A DNA stretch of 64,000 nucleotides from Dendrocalamus latiflorus (lineage: Eukaryota; Streptophyta; Magnoliopsida; Poales; Poaceae), in the NCBI GenBank assembly GCA_017311315.1, contig CM029672.1, positions 15,102,221 to 15,166,220 on the forward strand, in the 5' to 3' direction. The notes under the pieces were generated by a model. The model saw nothing but the letters and a program-made list of their open reading frames with translations. It had not been told where the DNA came from and searched no databases. Every line of letters starts with the position of its first letter. Within the stretch, counting starts at the first letter, position 1. Made by a program: the position numbers and the translations under genes. Positions 1-12,536 of this stretch are shown here, in pieces.

Positions 1-517
1 CAATTGGTAAAAGATATCCAAAGTCTTGTTTAATATACAGTTGTTCGACTATGGGTACCTTGCGGGTTTGAACCCAAAGCCTAGCGATAAGGACTACGAC
101 TCTGCACAGACAAAGGAGGACTACGCCTTGATCCAATGCCTTGGTGTGAGAATGTTCCCCCAAATCACATTCTGTACTGGGCGGCTTGCCCTTTCCCTCT
201 CGGGTTGGGACGTTACGGTCATGTCCCTGTATCTAGCTCATGAGTGCTTAAGAAAATATACCCTTATCTTTCTTCGATTGCGACCTCACAATCACACTCA
301 CGTAGGTGAACTCTTCTAGGAATCCTGTAGGACGATTCCATAAGTCATATAGACCTAGAGTTCATTAAGAGCCAAAGCTCAACCTTCCATACAGACAGAG
401 CACTACAGCTAATGGGGCCCGTTAGATGTGCTCTTTAATCTCACACAGTTTGTTGTCCTAGAGCCTAGTTCACGGGATCTCCGATCTCCTAGGATAGGTT
501 ACTACCAATATGAGCCT

Positions 518-3500
518 TTATACGGGTATAAGCCCCATTCCCTGTGACGCTGCTTGGATGACCTTTCGCGCCAATCCTTTAGTGAAAGGATCTGCCAAAT
601 TCCTTTCAGACTGGATGTATTCTACAGAAATAACACCCGTCTCTCTGGCATGCCTTACCGACTTAAGTCGGCGCTTTATATGTTTTGAGGACTTCATATT
701 GTCCTTCCTACTCTTCGCCTTAACCAGAACGGTTTGGTTATCGCAGTAGGTCAATATGGCTGGAATAGGTTTTTCCAGCACAGGTAGGTCAGAAAGGAGT
801 TCTCGAATCCATTCTGCCTCTACAGCCGCTGAATCAAGCGCTACCAATTCAGCCTCCATGGTGGACCGTGTAATAATAGTCTGTTTAGAAGACTTCCATG
901 ACACTGCCCCACCTGCTAGAGTGAATACATAACCACTCGTAGCCTTCATGTCATCCGAGTCACTGATCCAGTTGGAATCACTGAATCCTTCCAAGACTGC
1001 AGGATGACCAGAATAGTGTATTCCCAAATTAGGATTTCCCTTCAAGTATCTTAGTACTCTTTCTAGTGCTATCCAATGATCATCTCCTGGATTGGACGTA
1101 TAACGACTCAATCTGCATACAGCATATGAGATGCCTGGCCTCGTCGCACTAGTTAGGTACATCAGGGATCCTATGATTTGAGAATACTTAAGTTGATCCT
1201 TCCCATGTCCAATGTTCTTATGTAGCTTTGCATTTGGATCATAGGGTGTAGCTGCTGGCTTACAGTCCATAAACCCAAATCTGGTTAGGACTTTATCCAC
1301 ATAATGGGATTGCGAAAGAGTAATCCCATTCTCACCCTTTATAAGCTTAATGTTTAAAATAACATCAGCTTCACCCAGATCTTTCATATCAAAATTCTGG
1401 GAAAGGAAAGACTTTGTGCTATTGATCACATCTATGTTGGTCCCAAATAGCAATATGTCATCTACGTAAAGACATAGAATGACACCTTCGCCCCCATTAA
1501 ACCGATAGTAGACACATTTATCGGCTTCATTTACACAAAAGCCGACCGACGTCATCGTACTATCAAATTTCTCATGCCATTGCTTAGGGGCTTGCTTTAG
1601 ACCATACAAAGATTTAATCAATCGACATACTTTCCTTTCTTGCCCCTCAACCACAAATCCTTCAGGCTGTTGCATATAAATCTCCTCATCCAACTCTCCG
1701 TTTAGGAAAGCGGTCTTTACATCCATTTGATGTACTAGGAGTTTGTATGCAGCAGCTAGTGCTAAAAGCACTCGAATTGTGGGTAAACGAGCCACAGGAG
1801 AGTATGTATCAAAATAGTCTTCACCTTCTTTTTGCGTAAAGCCTTTAGCCACTAATCGGGCCTTGTACTTTTCAATAGTACCATCAGGTCTACGCTTCCT
1901 TTTAAATATCCATTTGCATCCTACTGGCTTACAACCAGGCGGGAGATCTGCAATTTCCCAAGTTCCGTTAGCAATGATGGAATCCATCTCGCTACGGACT
2001 GCCTCCTTCCAGTAATCCACATCCGGAGATGCGTATGCCTCTGAAAGGGTTCGTGGTTCATCATCCACGACATAGGTGACAAAGTCATCCCCAAGTGACT
2101 TCTCGGTCCTCTGTCTCTTACTCCTCCTCAACTCCAAATCTGGAGCGGTGTTATCCACACTAGGAGAAATAGAGAGATCATCTATGCCGACATGTCCACT
2201 GTCTCCATTCGGTCTCATAGGAAACACATGCTCAAAGAATGTCGCATCACGAGATTCCATCACTATATTAGTAGCGATGTCACTCACCTCGGATTTGACC
2301 ACTAGAAATCTATAAGCTGTGCTATTAATAGCATATCCTAGAAAGACACAATCAACGGTCTTAGGACCAAGCTTCCTTTTCTTCGGCAACGGCACATGCA
2401 CTTTTGCAAGGCATCCCCACGTTCGAAAATAGGATAAGTTGGGTTTTCTCCCCTTCCATCCTTCATAGGGTGTTTCCTCATGATTGCGAGGTGGAACCCT
2501 ATTCAGGACATAGTTAGCTGTGAGAACTGCCTCACCCCACCAATAGTCCGACATACCTGAACTCTGAAGCATGGCATTAACCAAGTCACAAAGAGTTCGG
2601 TTCTTCCTTTCGGCTATTCCATTAGATTGGGGTGAGTATGGTGGAGTAACTTCATGGATTATTCCACTTTCTTCACAGAATTGGGAGAACTCATGTGAGA
2701 CGTACTCACCGCCTCGATCCGATCTTAACCGTTTGATTTTCTTTTCTAGTTGATTTTCAACTTCAGCTTTGTAGATTTTAAAGTATTCAAGTGCTTCATC
2801 TTTCGACTTAAGTAGATAAATATAGCAGTACTTAGTCGCATCATCTATGAGAGTTAAGAAATATCGTTTGCCACCTTTCGTTAATATTCCATTCATCTCA
2901 CAAAGATCAGAGTGGATTAGTTCAAGTGGAGAAGTGCTTCGCCCTTCAACGCTATGAAAAGGTTTTCGGGGCTGCTTAGCTTGCACACACACTTCGCACC
3001 TTGAACCCTTCTCATAACTGTAGCTTGGAATTAAACTCATCTTACTTAACCGCGTAATGGCTTCAAAATTAACATGACACAACCGTGAATGCCAAATATC
3101 ATGAACTTTATTGCAATGGGAAACATTGTAAACGTTTACATTATTCAAATCAAGAATGGATAAGCGGAACATGCCTCCGCTATCATAGCCTTTGCCCACA
3201 AAATTACCAAACTTAGTCAAAATGACTTTATTTGATTCAAACACAAGCTTTATTCCTTGCCTACATAACATTGACCCGCTAAGAAGATTGCGCGTCATCG
3301 CAGGCACGTACAGCACGTCTCTTAGGATGAGTGTTTTGCCCGAAGTAAGCTTCAGGCAAACCTGTCCAATCCCACGTACTGTTGCGGCGGCTCCGTTGCC
3401 CATTAGGACGGATCCACCACCTTCACCCTGAAATGAAGAGAAACAAGATCGATCAGCACATATATGTCTAGTAGCACCTGTATCAATCCACCAATCAATA

Positions 3501-4377
3501 GATGGACTTGCCATAAAGGCCATAGGTACGTACTCATCTGAGCTGGTGCTAGCAAGCGCGACATTAACCTCAGCCTTGCGGCTCTTGTGCTGACCCGGAG
3601 ATGGACCCTTGCCCTTCCGATTGCGGCAATGATTGGCCTTATGGCCAGCCTCACCGCAAACGAAGCAGACGATGTCCTCCTTCTTCTTCTTCATTTTCTT
3701 AGGCTGTAGCTTGACTTGGGGCTGACTCTTGAACTTGGGTTTCCCAGGTCCTCCACCATTCTTAAGTTGAACTTGATGAGCCTGAACTTGAGCCTTTCCC
3801 GAGCCGTCACCGGCTCTAGCACGCTCCTCGACATTAATAGCAGCTGACAGCTCATTGAGCGTCAAGCGCTCCTTTATATGCCTCCGTGCAGTCACAAAGT
3901 CACGCCACGAAGGCGGTAACTTAGCCAAAATGACATTTACTTGGAACCCTCTGGCAGGGCGCAGTCGTACTGACATAAGTCACGTACATGGAGCTGAAGC
4001 TCGTGGAGCTGCTCCATCACCGACCGGCCCTCAACCATCTTGTAGTTCAAGTAATTGGCTGTGACAAAGGACTCATTTCCATTATCTCCCTCGGAGTATT
4101 TCTCCTCGAGCTCATCCCAAAGTTGTTTGGCATTAGTGAAGTTGACATAGACGTCAAACAAGCGGTTAGACAGGATGGCCAGCAAACGGGCTAAGACTGC
4201 ATTATTAGCATCTTCCCATTTCATCGTCTCAGGGATCTCCAGCGGAAACGCCGGTGGATTTGAGATGATCCAGAAGAGCTTAAGGTCAGTCAGCCAAAGC
4301 TTGGCCTTCGCCTGCCAACGCTTGAAATTGGCTCCGTCAAACACTTCAGGTTTCACAACATCAGATGAGGAAGCCAT
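518..4377 (-). pseudogene. copia gag-pol polyprotein with one frameshift in gag
   Basis: The chosen gag start is the ATG at 4377 (MASSSDVVKPEVFDGANF). The frame runs to about 3950, where a shift is needed to continue (CALPE is followed by GFQVNVILAKLP in another frame). From there an open frame of about 1150 residues runs to the stop at 518. In order it has a zinc knuckle (CFVCGEAGHKANHC), an aspartic protease (WWIDTGATRHIC), GAG-pre-integrase and integrase core (HSDLCEMNG, RSDRGGEY, SNGIAERKNR), a copia reverse transcriptase with YVDDILLFG, and RNase H up to DPFTKGLARK. The domain order protease-integrase-RT-RNase H defines Ty1/copia. The shift falls between gag and the nucleocapsid and looks like a mutation, because the related frame at 37548-41462 has none there. 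Confidence 0.93.
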
Positions 4378-4396
4378 TTCTTTCAATATAGATTTT

Positions 4397-5245
4397 CTGG
4401 ATTGTTGTAAATATTGCGGTATAAGCATATTTGAATATTTAATTCCAGCCAACATAATATAAACTATATATTTCCAGCATAAGAATGACATTAATTTCAT
4501 AAAAACATGGAATTCTAACATGTCATTCAACTCCACATATATATTCAAAGAATATAACATCATCAATGCTGAAAATAGCAATGTGCATAACAGTCCTAAG
4601 AACAATGAAACAACTAAATCTAGCATAAAACAAATTAATTGTTTCATTATTGCTCTCAGAACAGAGTTGCGCAAAATCAGAGATTTTGGCCTTCTCATGC
4701 ATATGTCATAACTCTTCATAATTAATCTAACAACTATGACTTGAGCTCTAATTTATTTACTGCCAACAGACCCAAACAAACATATGACAGATTTCTGTTT
4801 AAAAACAGTTCTACCAAATGATTACAGACAAGAAACAATAGATAGTGATCTAAAGATGTTCAGGTAACTAGCAGCAAACTGAACAATATATATATATGTA
4901 TATCAATTGCAGTAATAAACAAGTCTAAAGACAGGACTGAAACAAGAAGTATACTGCATCAATAATACAAGCCAATCAAGATTTAACAGATCACTTCTCA
5001 CAATTTCTATGGCATGTAATCAGATCTAACAGATAGAACTGTAGTGGTTTACAGTAAGGTCTGCAGAAAACAAATCTCAGAGCTCAAGTCTAACAATTGT
5101 TGTCTAGATTAATTCAGTGTATGACTAATTTCATCACAGAGCATTCAATGGTACCCACAATCATTCACAGTCAGCCTCTAATACTTGAGCAAATTCTCAG
5201 ATCAAGATATACTGCTGTAAATGATAAAGAACCGAATATACTCAC
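4397..5245 (-). other. candidate leader intron upstream of gag
   Basis: On the minus strand a donor-like TTCT/GTGAGTATA lies at 5245 and an acceptor-like AACAATCCAG/AAAA ends at 4397, only 20 nt before the gag ATG at 4377. The related element at 37548 has the same arrangement (GTAAGT donor at 37344, TTCCAG acceptor ending 37514). This is inferred from splice consensus only. Confidence 0.3.
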
Positions 5246-5299
5246 AGAACTGACAGTACTCTAAACTGTCAAGAAGTCAATAAACCGCAGAAACCAATC

Positions 5300-6008
5300 A
5301 ATCCGGCAAGGCACGAAGAATTCGCTGTCCCAGAAAATCTATCAACCCGCTGTCGCAAGCGAGTAGATGATCAACGAAGATACAATGCCGCACTTCTCCT
5401 TTCAGCCGAAAGCCAAAGGAAAAGCCGAGGTACAGAGATGCCGCTCAAGACCACGATCTGCGCACTGGCCAAGCGCGCGCACACACACAGCAGGGAACCG
5501 GCGTTGCCTTCTCCTCTCTCGGGTAGAGCTCCAAAGTCCCAAGTCCCCACACCCTAAATTAGGGTTTGCGCAGGAACCAAGGAACAAGCCTCAATCGGTG
5601 ATGGCCGGAGCCCTCAACCTCAACACCACCCGAAAACAGAAGGGGAGAATCAAGCAAGAGAGTCAATCGGAAAAATGGAAGAAGCTTCGTCCCTCACCGT
5701 CGGCCGAGCCCTCTTTTAAAGAGGAGGAGATGAGGATGGCTTCGGGGTGGCGAGAGCGGCCGGCTCCGGAGAACCCGGGCCTGCCCCGCCTCCTCCGCTG
5801 CCTCCCCACTCTCCATCTCCCCACGAGAGCCCAAAAATCACGGATCTGGGGAGGAGAAACTCAACCGCCGCACGGGAGAGGAACGGGCGCCGCTAGTCTC
5901 CTCCCCTTTTTCTCTCTGCACGGCCACCGGCCAGTGGGCCCCGCACTAAAGCAACCGATGGCTTGAAGCAATTGGGAAATTCCCCAAAATGCCCTCTCAT
6001 ATACAACA
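5300..6008 (-). repeat. 5' LTR of the minus-strand copia element (inner border approximate)
   Basis: Read on the minus strand, the LTR starts TGTTGTATATGAGAG at 6008. It has a TATA-like CTTTAAAAG near 5715, followed by a pyrimidine-rich and GC-rich transcribed stretch. Its end cannot be fixed, because the second LTR lies outside the window and no standard primer site is visible. The open frame on the plus strand at 5367-5966 is a by-product of the GC-rich LTR, not a gene. Confidence 0.6.
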
Positions 6009-6413
6009 TGTGTTAGTGAGTTTTGCATGCAGGAAGAGGTCAGCATGCAGGAATTAGTGGTGGTGACCCTGCATGTACGTGATCCTGCATGTACGCATGG
6101 AGCTGGTTGCGTGCGTGAGTTTTGGCCGAGTCGTGCGGCCGAACGTGGCGTGAGTTTTGGCCAGGCTGTTGTTTGCGCCGTGTGTGTTTATTTAATCAGA
6201 GTCATTAGCTTGTGTTAAGGTGTGGTGAAGTGAAATAAAAAAGAAAAGGCACTGGTGTGCAGTGCTGAGTGCAAGTGTTTGTGAGCCATTAGCTGGGATT
6301 CAACACTAGTTTTGAGCACCGAAAGCCTGTGTTCTCTCTGTGTGCTCTTTCCTTCGGTGTTCTCCAATTGTGATCGCGTGAGTGTTGAGTGATCCAGTAA
6401 TCCCTGAGCCAAC
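6009..6413 (+). repeat. possible solo LTR
   Basis: This stretch begins TGTGTTAGTGAG and ends GAGCCAACA. It contains a TTTATTTAATCAG TATA-like motif and a downstream GAAATAAAAAAG polyadenylation-like motif, as a copia LTR would, and no coding region. No primer site follows the end and no 5-bp duplication was found, so a solo LTR is only a guess. It directly abuts the outer end of the minus-strand copia element. Confidence 0.25.
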
Positions 6414-6439
6414 ATCCATCAGGCACCCTGGCTCCTGAG

Positions 6440-6760
6440 TTCCCATGTGAGGGTATGTTTGGAGCGCATGAATTTCACTGGAAAGCATTGTTTACAATAT
6501 GGTTTTTTATTAGACTCTTGCGGAAATTGAACTATTTTTGTAAAATTCATACATTCCATGCCGGGGTGAAATAGTTTAATTCCTGCAGAAACCTTAAGGA
6601 ATTCCCATAGGAATTCCCCCCTCGCTGTAAGGCCTTTTATTTGGCAACAGAACATAGATACTGGGATGAACTTGTTTAATTCCCACAGAAATCTTATGGA
6701 ATTCCCACGGGAATTGTCCCCCTCGCTCACCAAGCACTCACAGTTCGCCGTTTACGCGGT
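6440..6760. repeat. relic of short DNA-transposon-like repeats
   Basis: Two similar blocks are visible (around 6569-6625 and 6685-6728), each with TTTAATTCC followed by CAGAAA and GGAATTCCCA. Related wording (GTTTGGAAC ... TCCAAACAGGGCCT, GGAATTC, AATAGTTTAATT) recurs at 17290-17395, 27752-27830 and 33680-33750. It marks a short non-autonomous family, probably hAT-like. Borders and target duplication are not clear. Confidence 0.4.
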
Positions 6761-7099
6761 TTCGCCGTCGATTCACGTCATATCTGAGTGATCGATGGAC
6801 CATGCCTTGTGCGTGTACTGTTGCCAGCCACTGCCGTTGCTGCTACTTTGGTTCGTTGCCGGACCATGGCATGCGCTGGGCTGCAAGAAATGCGCTTTCC
6901 AGGGCCGGACGGAGACGGACGGATTCGGAAGATGCTCGGTGTCGGAGCCTCATCGGCCGGCTGGAACAGCCAAGGATATCAAGTACTACCGCGAGCCAAT
7001 CACGGCCGTGTGCAGTGGTTTCATGTTTGGGCGCCGTCAAATCGAGAGAGGCACAGAACTGCCCGGCCGGACACACGCACCGCTAGCCACTAGTTGATG

Positions 7100-8865
7100 A
7101 TGTTTATACCTCGAGGCCGGGTCTGAAAGGCGGGATTTTTTGTCGTTAGTTCTGCAAAAACTAAACTATTTCTTATGGAATTCTTACATTTTAAATGGAA
7201 GCTATTGTAGAATTGAAGATGATAACAGAAGGGGATAAATAGTGCCTTAAAAATTCTCACAAGTATTTAACAATCATTCACTCCAATAACTATAAATCTA
7301 TGAAGATTAGGATACAAAGACACCATATAAACTAGCAATTTGAGACATTGAAAACCCACGAAAAATTAACAAAAACGGAACTACCGCAGTTGTAATTGTG
7401 GTACTACCACTTGTTACAGTAACCACGGTACTATCGCTACAGTACTTGTGATACTACCATTGCTGCAGTAAAATCAAGGTGAATAGTGTTTTCAGCATAG
7501 TTTCAAAAACCAAAATTGATGGAACTTTTAATTTGTAGATCTAAATGACATGAAATTTTATAGGGATCTTATCTATGATATCAAGAACTTATTCCAATAA
7601 ACAATTATGAAAATCATAGCCAATGTTGAGGCCTTTTTTAGTTTGAAAAAAAGGTGCATCAAAACCGAGTCAAAACCTCAAACGATGAATATAATTTGCT
7701 TGTGAGTAAATGATGGACAAGATGGCTCTAGATGTACTCTCATATGTCACAGTAAGCTAGAACACCAAAGAACACGATCCAAAAACCCTTGAAATAAGAA
7801 ATCACTTGTGAGACCAAAATCAACCAAAACCGGGTTTCTTGATAAACTTGCTATTAAAATGTCTAGATGATAGTATATTGATTTCATGAGATTATCTCCA
7901 TCTCATTCACGTCCTTGGCATAACAAAATTAAGAAGAAAGGGAAGGAGAGATTAAAACTAACCAAAACAAGAGCAAATCAATCAAAACACGAAATAGACA
8001 TGGAGATGATAAAAAATTGATGTATTGCTACTTGAGGAGGTATGTTTTACAGGCACTCCACCTTGGAGGACAGAGAGCACACAAGACACTTCACCGTCTT
8101 AACCGGCATCCTTGATCGATTTGGGTCTCAACTCCTCCATAAGCCTACCTCTAATTCTCACCGTTGACTACGGTTGACTCCAAGCATCTCTTTACATCCA
8201 AAAACAAGAAAATCGTTTCTAGGTACAAGTTCTTCACAATGTGACCCATGTTAGCCAAAATATGCATCATGCAATATTAATGCAAAGACCTAGGTCACCC
8301 AAACTCAATCCATAACTCAAATCCCCAAAATCCAGTTTTTCTGGGAAATCCGGTAGTACCACACTTAGCATGCCAGTACCACCACACCTTATTAGACCTC
8401 TCTAAAAAAATATACCACAACTCAACCCGGTACATCCGCCATGTGGTATTACTGCTCCTAAACCTGCGGTACTGTCGTCCAGCAGTACTATCGTGTATAT
8501 TCTTGTGGTACTTTCAATTTTTCTAGGACTTTTAGAAAAAAAAAAGGCCAAATCAAAAGTGATCTGCGTAGAATCACATAACTATTCCACAAAACTTACA
8601 ATGATTCATCATAACAATATCCTAAATCTTCGTACATAGTCCTTCACCTAATCTGTGTATAGTTGCACGTAAAATTGGCCTTGGTTCTTATTAGATGTAC
8701 ACAAATATCGAACCGTGAAAAACTCAATTTAAAGTTCAGGAAAAGGAAAATGGTTGTTCATCCCCCAAATCGGCATACACCATATGGAAAATGGGAATCG
8801 CCTCGGTGTGGTTTATGGACGATTTCAGTTTTTCAGAACTGTGGGTTAATTTGCTCGATTAACAC
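7100..8865. other. non-coding repeat-like stretch, no gene seen
   Basis: There is no convincing coding region. Two zones (7380-7490 and 8345-8515) are rich in GGTACTACC/GGTAGTACC-type words in both orientations, as in the subterminal or LTR regions of some grass transposons. No terminal repeats could be assigned. Confidence 0.4.
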
Positions 8866-9108
8866 TGTTAAGAAACCTGGGTCTGGGCCAGCAGCCCAGG
8901 GCCCATGGTGGGCACCTCATTGTAATCTATAAATAGAGAGACATACCTCCTCATTATGTACACATGAATGAAAGCAATAAAGAAAGATCAGGAGTTCTCT
9001 CTATCTCTCTGTGTGTTCAATCTATTATTCTGTGATTCTGTGATTGATTCGTTCTTGTTCTAAACAGAGGAATCGCTCGGACTGGTCGCCAGCGACGGTT
9101 CCTCAACA
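8866..9108 (+). repeat. left LTR
   Basis: The LTR runs TG...CA, 243 bp, with a TATA box (CTATAAATAGAG, near 8927). It is followed directly by the primer site. It is about 95 percent identical to 15625-15867. Confidence 0.92.
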
Positions 9109-9120
9109 CGTTATCAGCAC
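9109..9120 (+). other. primer binding site
   Basis: CGTTATCAGCAC directly follows the LTR end. ACGTTATCAGCAC after an LTR ending in CAACA is usual for one group of plant copia elements. The same site recurs at 15868-15879. Confidence 0.7.
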
Positions 9121-10412
9121 GACTTCGCTCTGGTGAACGAGGTAATCATCGAAGCACAGATTGAATTTTTCAGATCGCTTTTGAATCTGTATTTTCTTTT
9201 CGCGTTCTAGATTGATCTCTACGGTGCAAATCCGCCCCAATCTACCGTGAGCAGACTTGAAGTCGCCGGCACAATGCCGATCGGTAGACTATGAAACGGG
9301 GTAGATGTTGATTGCACTGTAGATTAGAATGATGCAAATCCGCCCCAATCTTCCGTGAGCAGATCTGAAATCGCCGGCACAATGTCGATCGGTAGATTGC
9401 GAAACAGGGTAGATGTTGATTGCATCGTAGATTGGAAACGAAAATTTCTTCATGAATTTGTTTGATTCTGCACGATCATTGCATGAGAAAAGACTGAACA
9501 AAAATTTGCATCTTTCTGTTCGGTTTGGCATATCCATGGCACGAAAAAAAATCACAAACACCACCGGCCGCCAGCCAGTAACCGGTCAGGGTGCCTGAAG
9601 CTCCTCTGGGTTGCCGTCGCACCCGTAGGTGCGTTGCCATCACCGGCCTGAAGCCGCCGGGGGCCATCGGCCGCCGCCTGCCGTCGTGCGCACCACCCAA
9701 GGAAGACCGGTCAGCACGCCACACCTGCGCACCGTACCGCCGCCGCCCGTATGCGACTGTCGAAGCCGAGCCGCTCGCTCGGCCGCCCCACTAGGTGAAG
9801 CCCGCGCCCCGCGTAGGCGCCACAATCGTCGGCCTTGCTCCTCCACCCGTGCTCCGAATAGCGCTGTCGTCGCCGGCTTCGGCTCCACTGCGCCCCGCAT
9901 GGCGCCCGCCACCCTTGGCCGCCACCGGCAGCAGCACGGCACCGGACGACTCCGCCGGCATGCAGCCGCACGGCGTTGCCCGCCTTCACCTCGCCGCGCC
10001 GGCATGCCGGCCGAAGTTCCCGCGCCGCCTCCCAAGTTCGCCTCGGCCACCGCTAGCCTGAAGCAAGCCGCCCGCCCGGCCTCCTCCGCGCTACCCCGTC
10101 CGCCTGCATCGGCACCCGGAGCGCCGCCCGAAGCGGTCTTTCCGAAAGCCACACCGGCCACCGGTGCCTCGGTTGTCACGCCTGTACGCGCGCCCGCCGG
10201 ACCTCCGTCTCGTGCCGTCGCTCCCGCGAACGCCGCGCTCCCCGCGCCGCCGCGCCCGCATCGCCCGCTCGGCCACGAACCACCGCCTCCTGCCACGCCG
10301 CCCGTAGCCGGCGCCTCTCCCGCAGCCCCAACCTGCGCCGGTTGCGCCCCGTGCGATCCGCCCGCCCGGGACAAGCCGCCGCCGCCTGTGGAAAATGGGG
10401 GTAGGGAAACCC
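9109..10412 (+). repeat. GC-rich leader, left copy
   Basis: This untranslated leader repeats at 15868-17201 with scattered substitutions and small indels, for example an extra block at about 16757-16790 in the right copy. About 9560-10420 is extremely GC-rich, so long open frames occur by chance on both strands (9629-10504 plus; 9640-10485 minus). They are Pro/Ala/Arg- or Gly-rich, have no domain, and their ends differ between the copies, so I do not call them genes. An internal near-duplication is present (9228-9300 and 9331-9428: CAATCT-CCGTGAGCAGA, GCCGGCACAATG, CGATCGGTAGA). Confidence 0.8.
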
Positions 10413-11061
10413 TACCCCCCTGGTTTGGTGCTGCCCGAATGGGCCTGATAGGCCGGCCGGATAAGTGGGCCGAGGGAGAGCACATGGGCCGAACGGGAAA
10501 ATAGAAAGAGAAAAGAGGCAGTGGGCCGGTGCCGGGATTTTTGCAGAAATCACCCCGACAAGCTGAAAATGACCGAAAGGCCCTAAAAATCGCACTTAAG
10601 TCCTAAATTTTTAAAGAAAGGTCCCGGTAATTCCGAAAATTGCCGAGAGGTCCTCAGATTTACGTATGGGTCCAGAATTTTGCAGAAAACCCCTCGGTAA
10701 ATCAGAAAATTGCGCGAATTTTTCTCTGAACTGAATTTTTTGCGCTAAAACCCCCTGGAATTGCAGAATTTGCTGAAATTTCATATTTTAGCATAAAAGG
10801 GCCTTGGGAATCCGAATTTTGCATTATTTTTAGCATTTGAAGCTTATTTATTTATGCCATTACTGTTTTATGTATTTTCTGTATTTATTTACTGTTTTGG
10901 TTAATTGTAATTGTTTAAATTGCTTTTAATCACTGAAATTAGCAGTAAAATTATAGAAAATGCATAGAAAATTATGAAACATTGCGAGAACCGTTTGTAC
11001 CATTTACCCGCAGTAAATTATTCCGTGCATGTCTACCAGTAGTAGACTTATACACATTTAA

Positions 11062-11894
11062 ATGACTAGCATAACGAACTGGGAGTTCGAGAAGCTGGCC
11101 CAGCATGGCCAAAACTATCTGACATGGGCATCCGATGTCGAGATTGTACTTTGAAGCAAGAAGCTCCGCGCAGCTATTGGATTGGCGGACCACATGACGC
11201 CCACCCTCTGTCTCACTCTCAAGAATGAGTATATGGCGGAGAAGAGCGCGCTAGCACTCTGAACTGCACTCAAGAAGCAGGTTTGAGAGGCTAAAGTACA
11301 TCATTCTTCCTCAAACAGAGTAGGAGTGGATCAGACTGAGGTTTGCTGACTTTAAAACGGTCAGGGAAAACAATTCTGCCTTGCACAGAATTTGTACCCC
11401 AATACAGAAAATTGAGAAAATCCCTTCACCCCAATGCAGTACAATCCGCACGCAATTATCGTTAAGACGGCTATGAGGAATATGCCGAATTGATAGATAT
11501 GATGCAAGTTGCGGAGGCTCAGGACGAAGTTCTCCGCAAGAACTAAGTCACTCAGCCATCTGGGAGCTCCACTGGCCGTGAAGCCAACGCCGGGAGCAAC
11601 AAGGTGCGAAAGCCCTTGATAAAGAAAAGGGGAAGAAAGGGTAAGGCCGCAGCCCAGAAAGGCAAATCAGATGCTCCACGAGAGAATAAGGCTAACAAGC
11701 CAAAGCGGGATGGCAAAGGGCAGCATGAAGCCCACTCTGCATCGGCAGAGGGGGAGAGTTCTGAGCAGCTGCCTGCACCGATGGAGGTTGAAACCATCAC
11801 GACAGCAGCACCCCCTCTCAACCTAGAAGCAGCCACCGCCATGATTTCTCTTGAAGAGAACATCACCCCTGAGAAAATAGCAGAAGAAGTCTAG
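11062..11894 (+). pseudogene. broken copia gag
   Basis: From the ATG at 11062 the frame reads MTSITNWEFEKLAQHGQNYL, then TWASDVEI, the usual start of this gag class. It meets a stop and several frame changes. Further on, TYEEYAELIDMMQVAEAQDEV matches the conserved gag helix region, and 11604-11894 is a lysine-rich tail (KKRGRKGKAAAQKG). No intact zinc knuckle was found. Non-functional. Confidence 0.75.
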
Positions 11895-12536
11895 TGCACT
11901 GAATGCATTTCGACTTTAATTGTCATTTATTTTGTGTGGAAGAATATGTTAGAATTTGCATGGATGGTACTTAAGAATTGTTATGTTCTCGTGATGGTTG
12001 GATGATATTTGAATAATTCATTCATTTATTCAGTTTATGATGGCATGATATGTTCTGATATTGGCGTATTTATTTATGTGTTGAATGCCTTCTAATACAT
12101 GTTAATTAAATACCCTATATTAGAACACGTGTAGCGCCCTATGAAGGAAGTGTGCCTAGCTAGCAGCGGCACAATGCATACCATCTTAAGAGAGACTAAG
12201 AATTTTCAAGTCGATTCGTAAGAGCACTGGCAGCCTTACGACAATCGCCGGAAGCGATGTATGTATAATTGGTTCCGGAAGAGCCACATGGGCACAACTT
12301 TGGTCATTGAAAAAATATTATTGTACCCAGAATCGACTAGAACTCTCCAAAGTTTTAAGAATATCCACGCAAATAGTTTCCACGTTGAGACTGAAGAAGA
12401 GTACGGTAAGGAATACCTGCTCATCACGAAGCGCGAAGAGAATGGCAAAAGAATATTATAAAAACTTCCTTCACTTGAAACTGGGCTATATTATACCAAC
12501 ATTAAAGCGCCTGCTGCGTACACTGTTCTGAAGACA

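Larger units (their letters stand above)
1..6008 (-). mobile_element. Ty1/copia LTR retrotransposon, 3' end cut by window edge
   Basis: On the minus strand the order is 5' LTR (right end at 6008, LTR begins TGTTGTATATG), a long leader (about 5300 to 4378), gag-pol (4377 to 518) and a 3' untranslated stretch running off the window at position 1. The 3' LTR is not in the window, so LTR divergence and the target duplication cannot be read. The polyprotein and the 3' untranslated region resemble the element at 36661-43353, so both belong to one lineage, although their LTR starts differ. I found no initiator-Met primer site (TGGTATCAGAGC) between LTR and gag, so the inner LTR border is uncertain. 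Confidence 0.9.

Noticed and set aside
5367..5966. Plus-strand open frame of 199 residues
   Set aside because: It is antisense to the 5' LTR of the copia element and has no domain.
9629..10504. Pro/Ala/Arg-rich open frame of about 290 residues on the plus strand
   Set aside because: It lies in the GC-rich leader of a decayed copia element, has no recognisable domain, and its frame is changed in the second leader copy.
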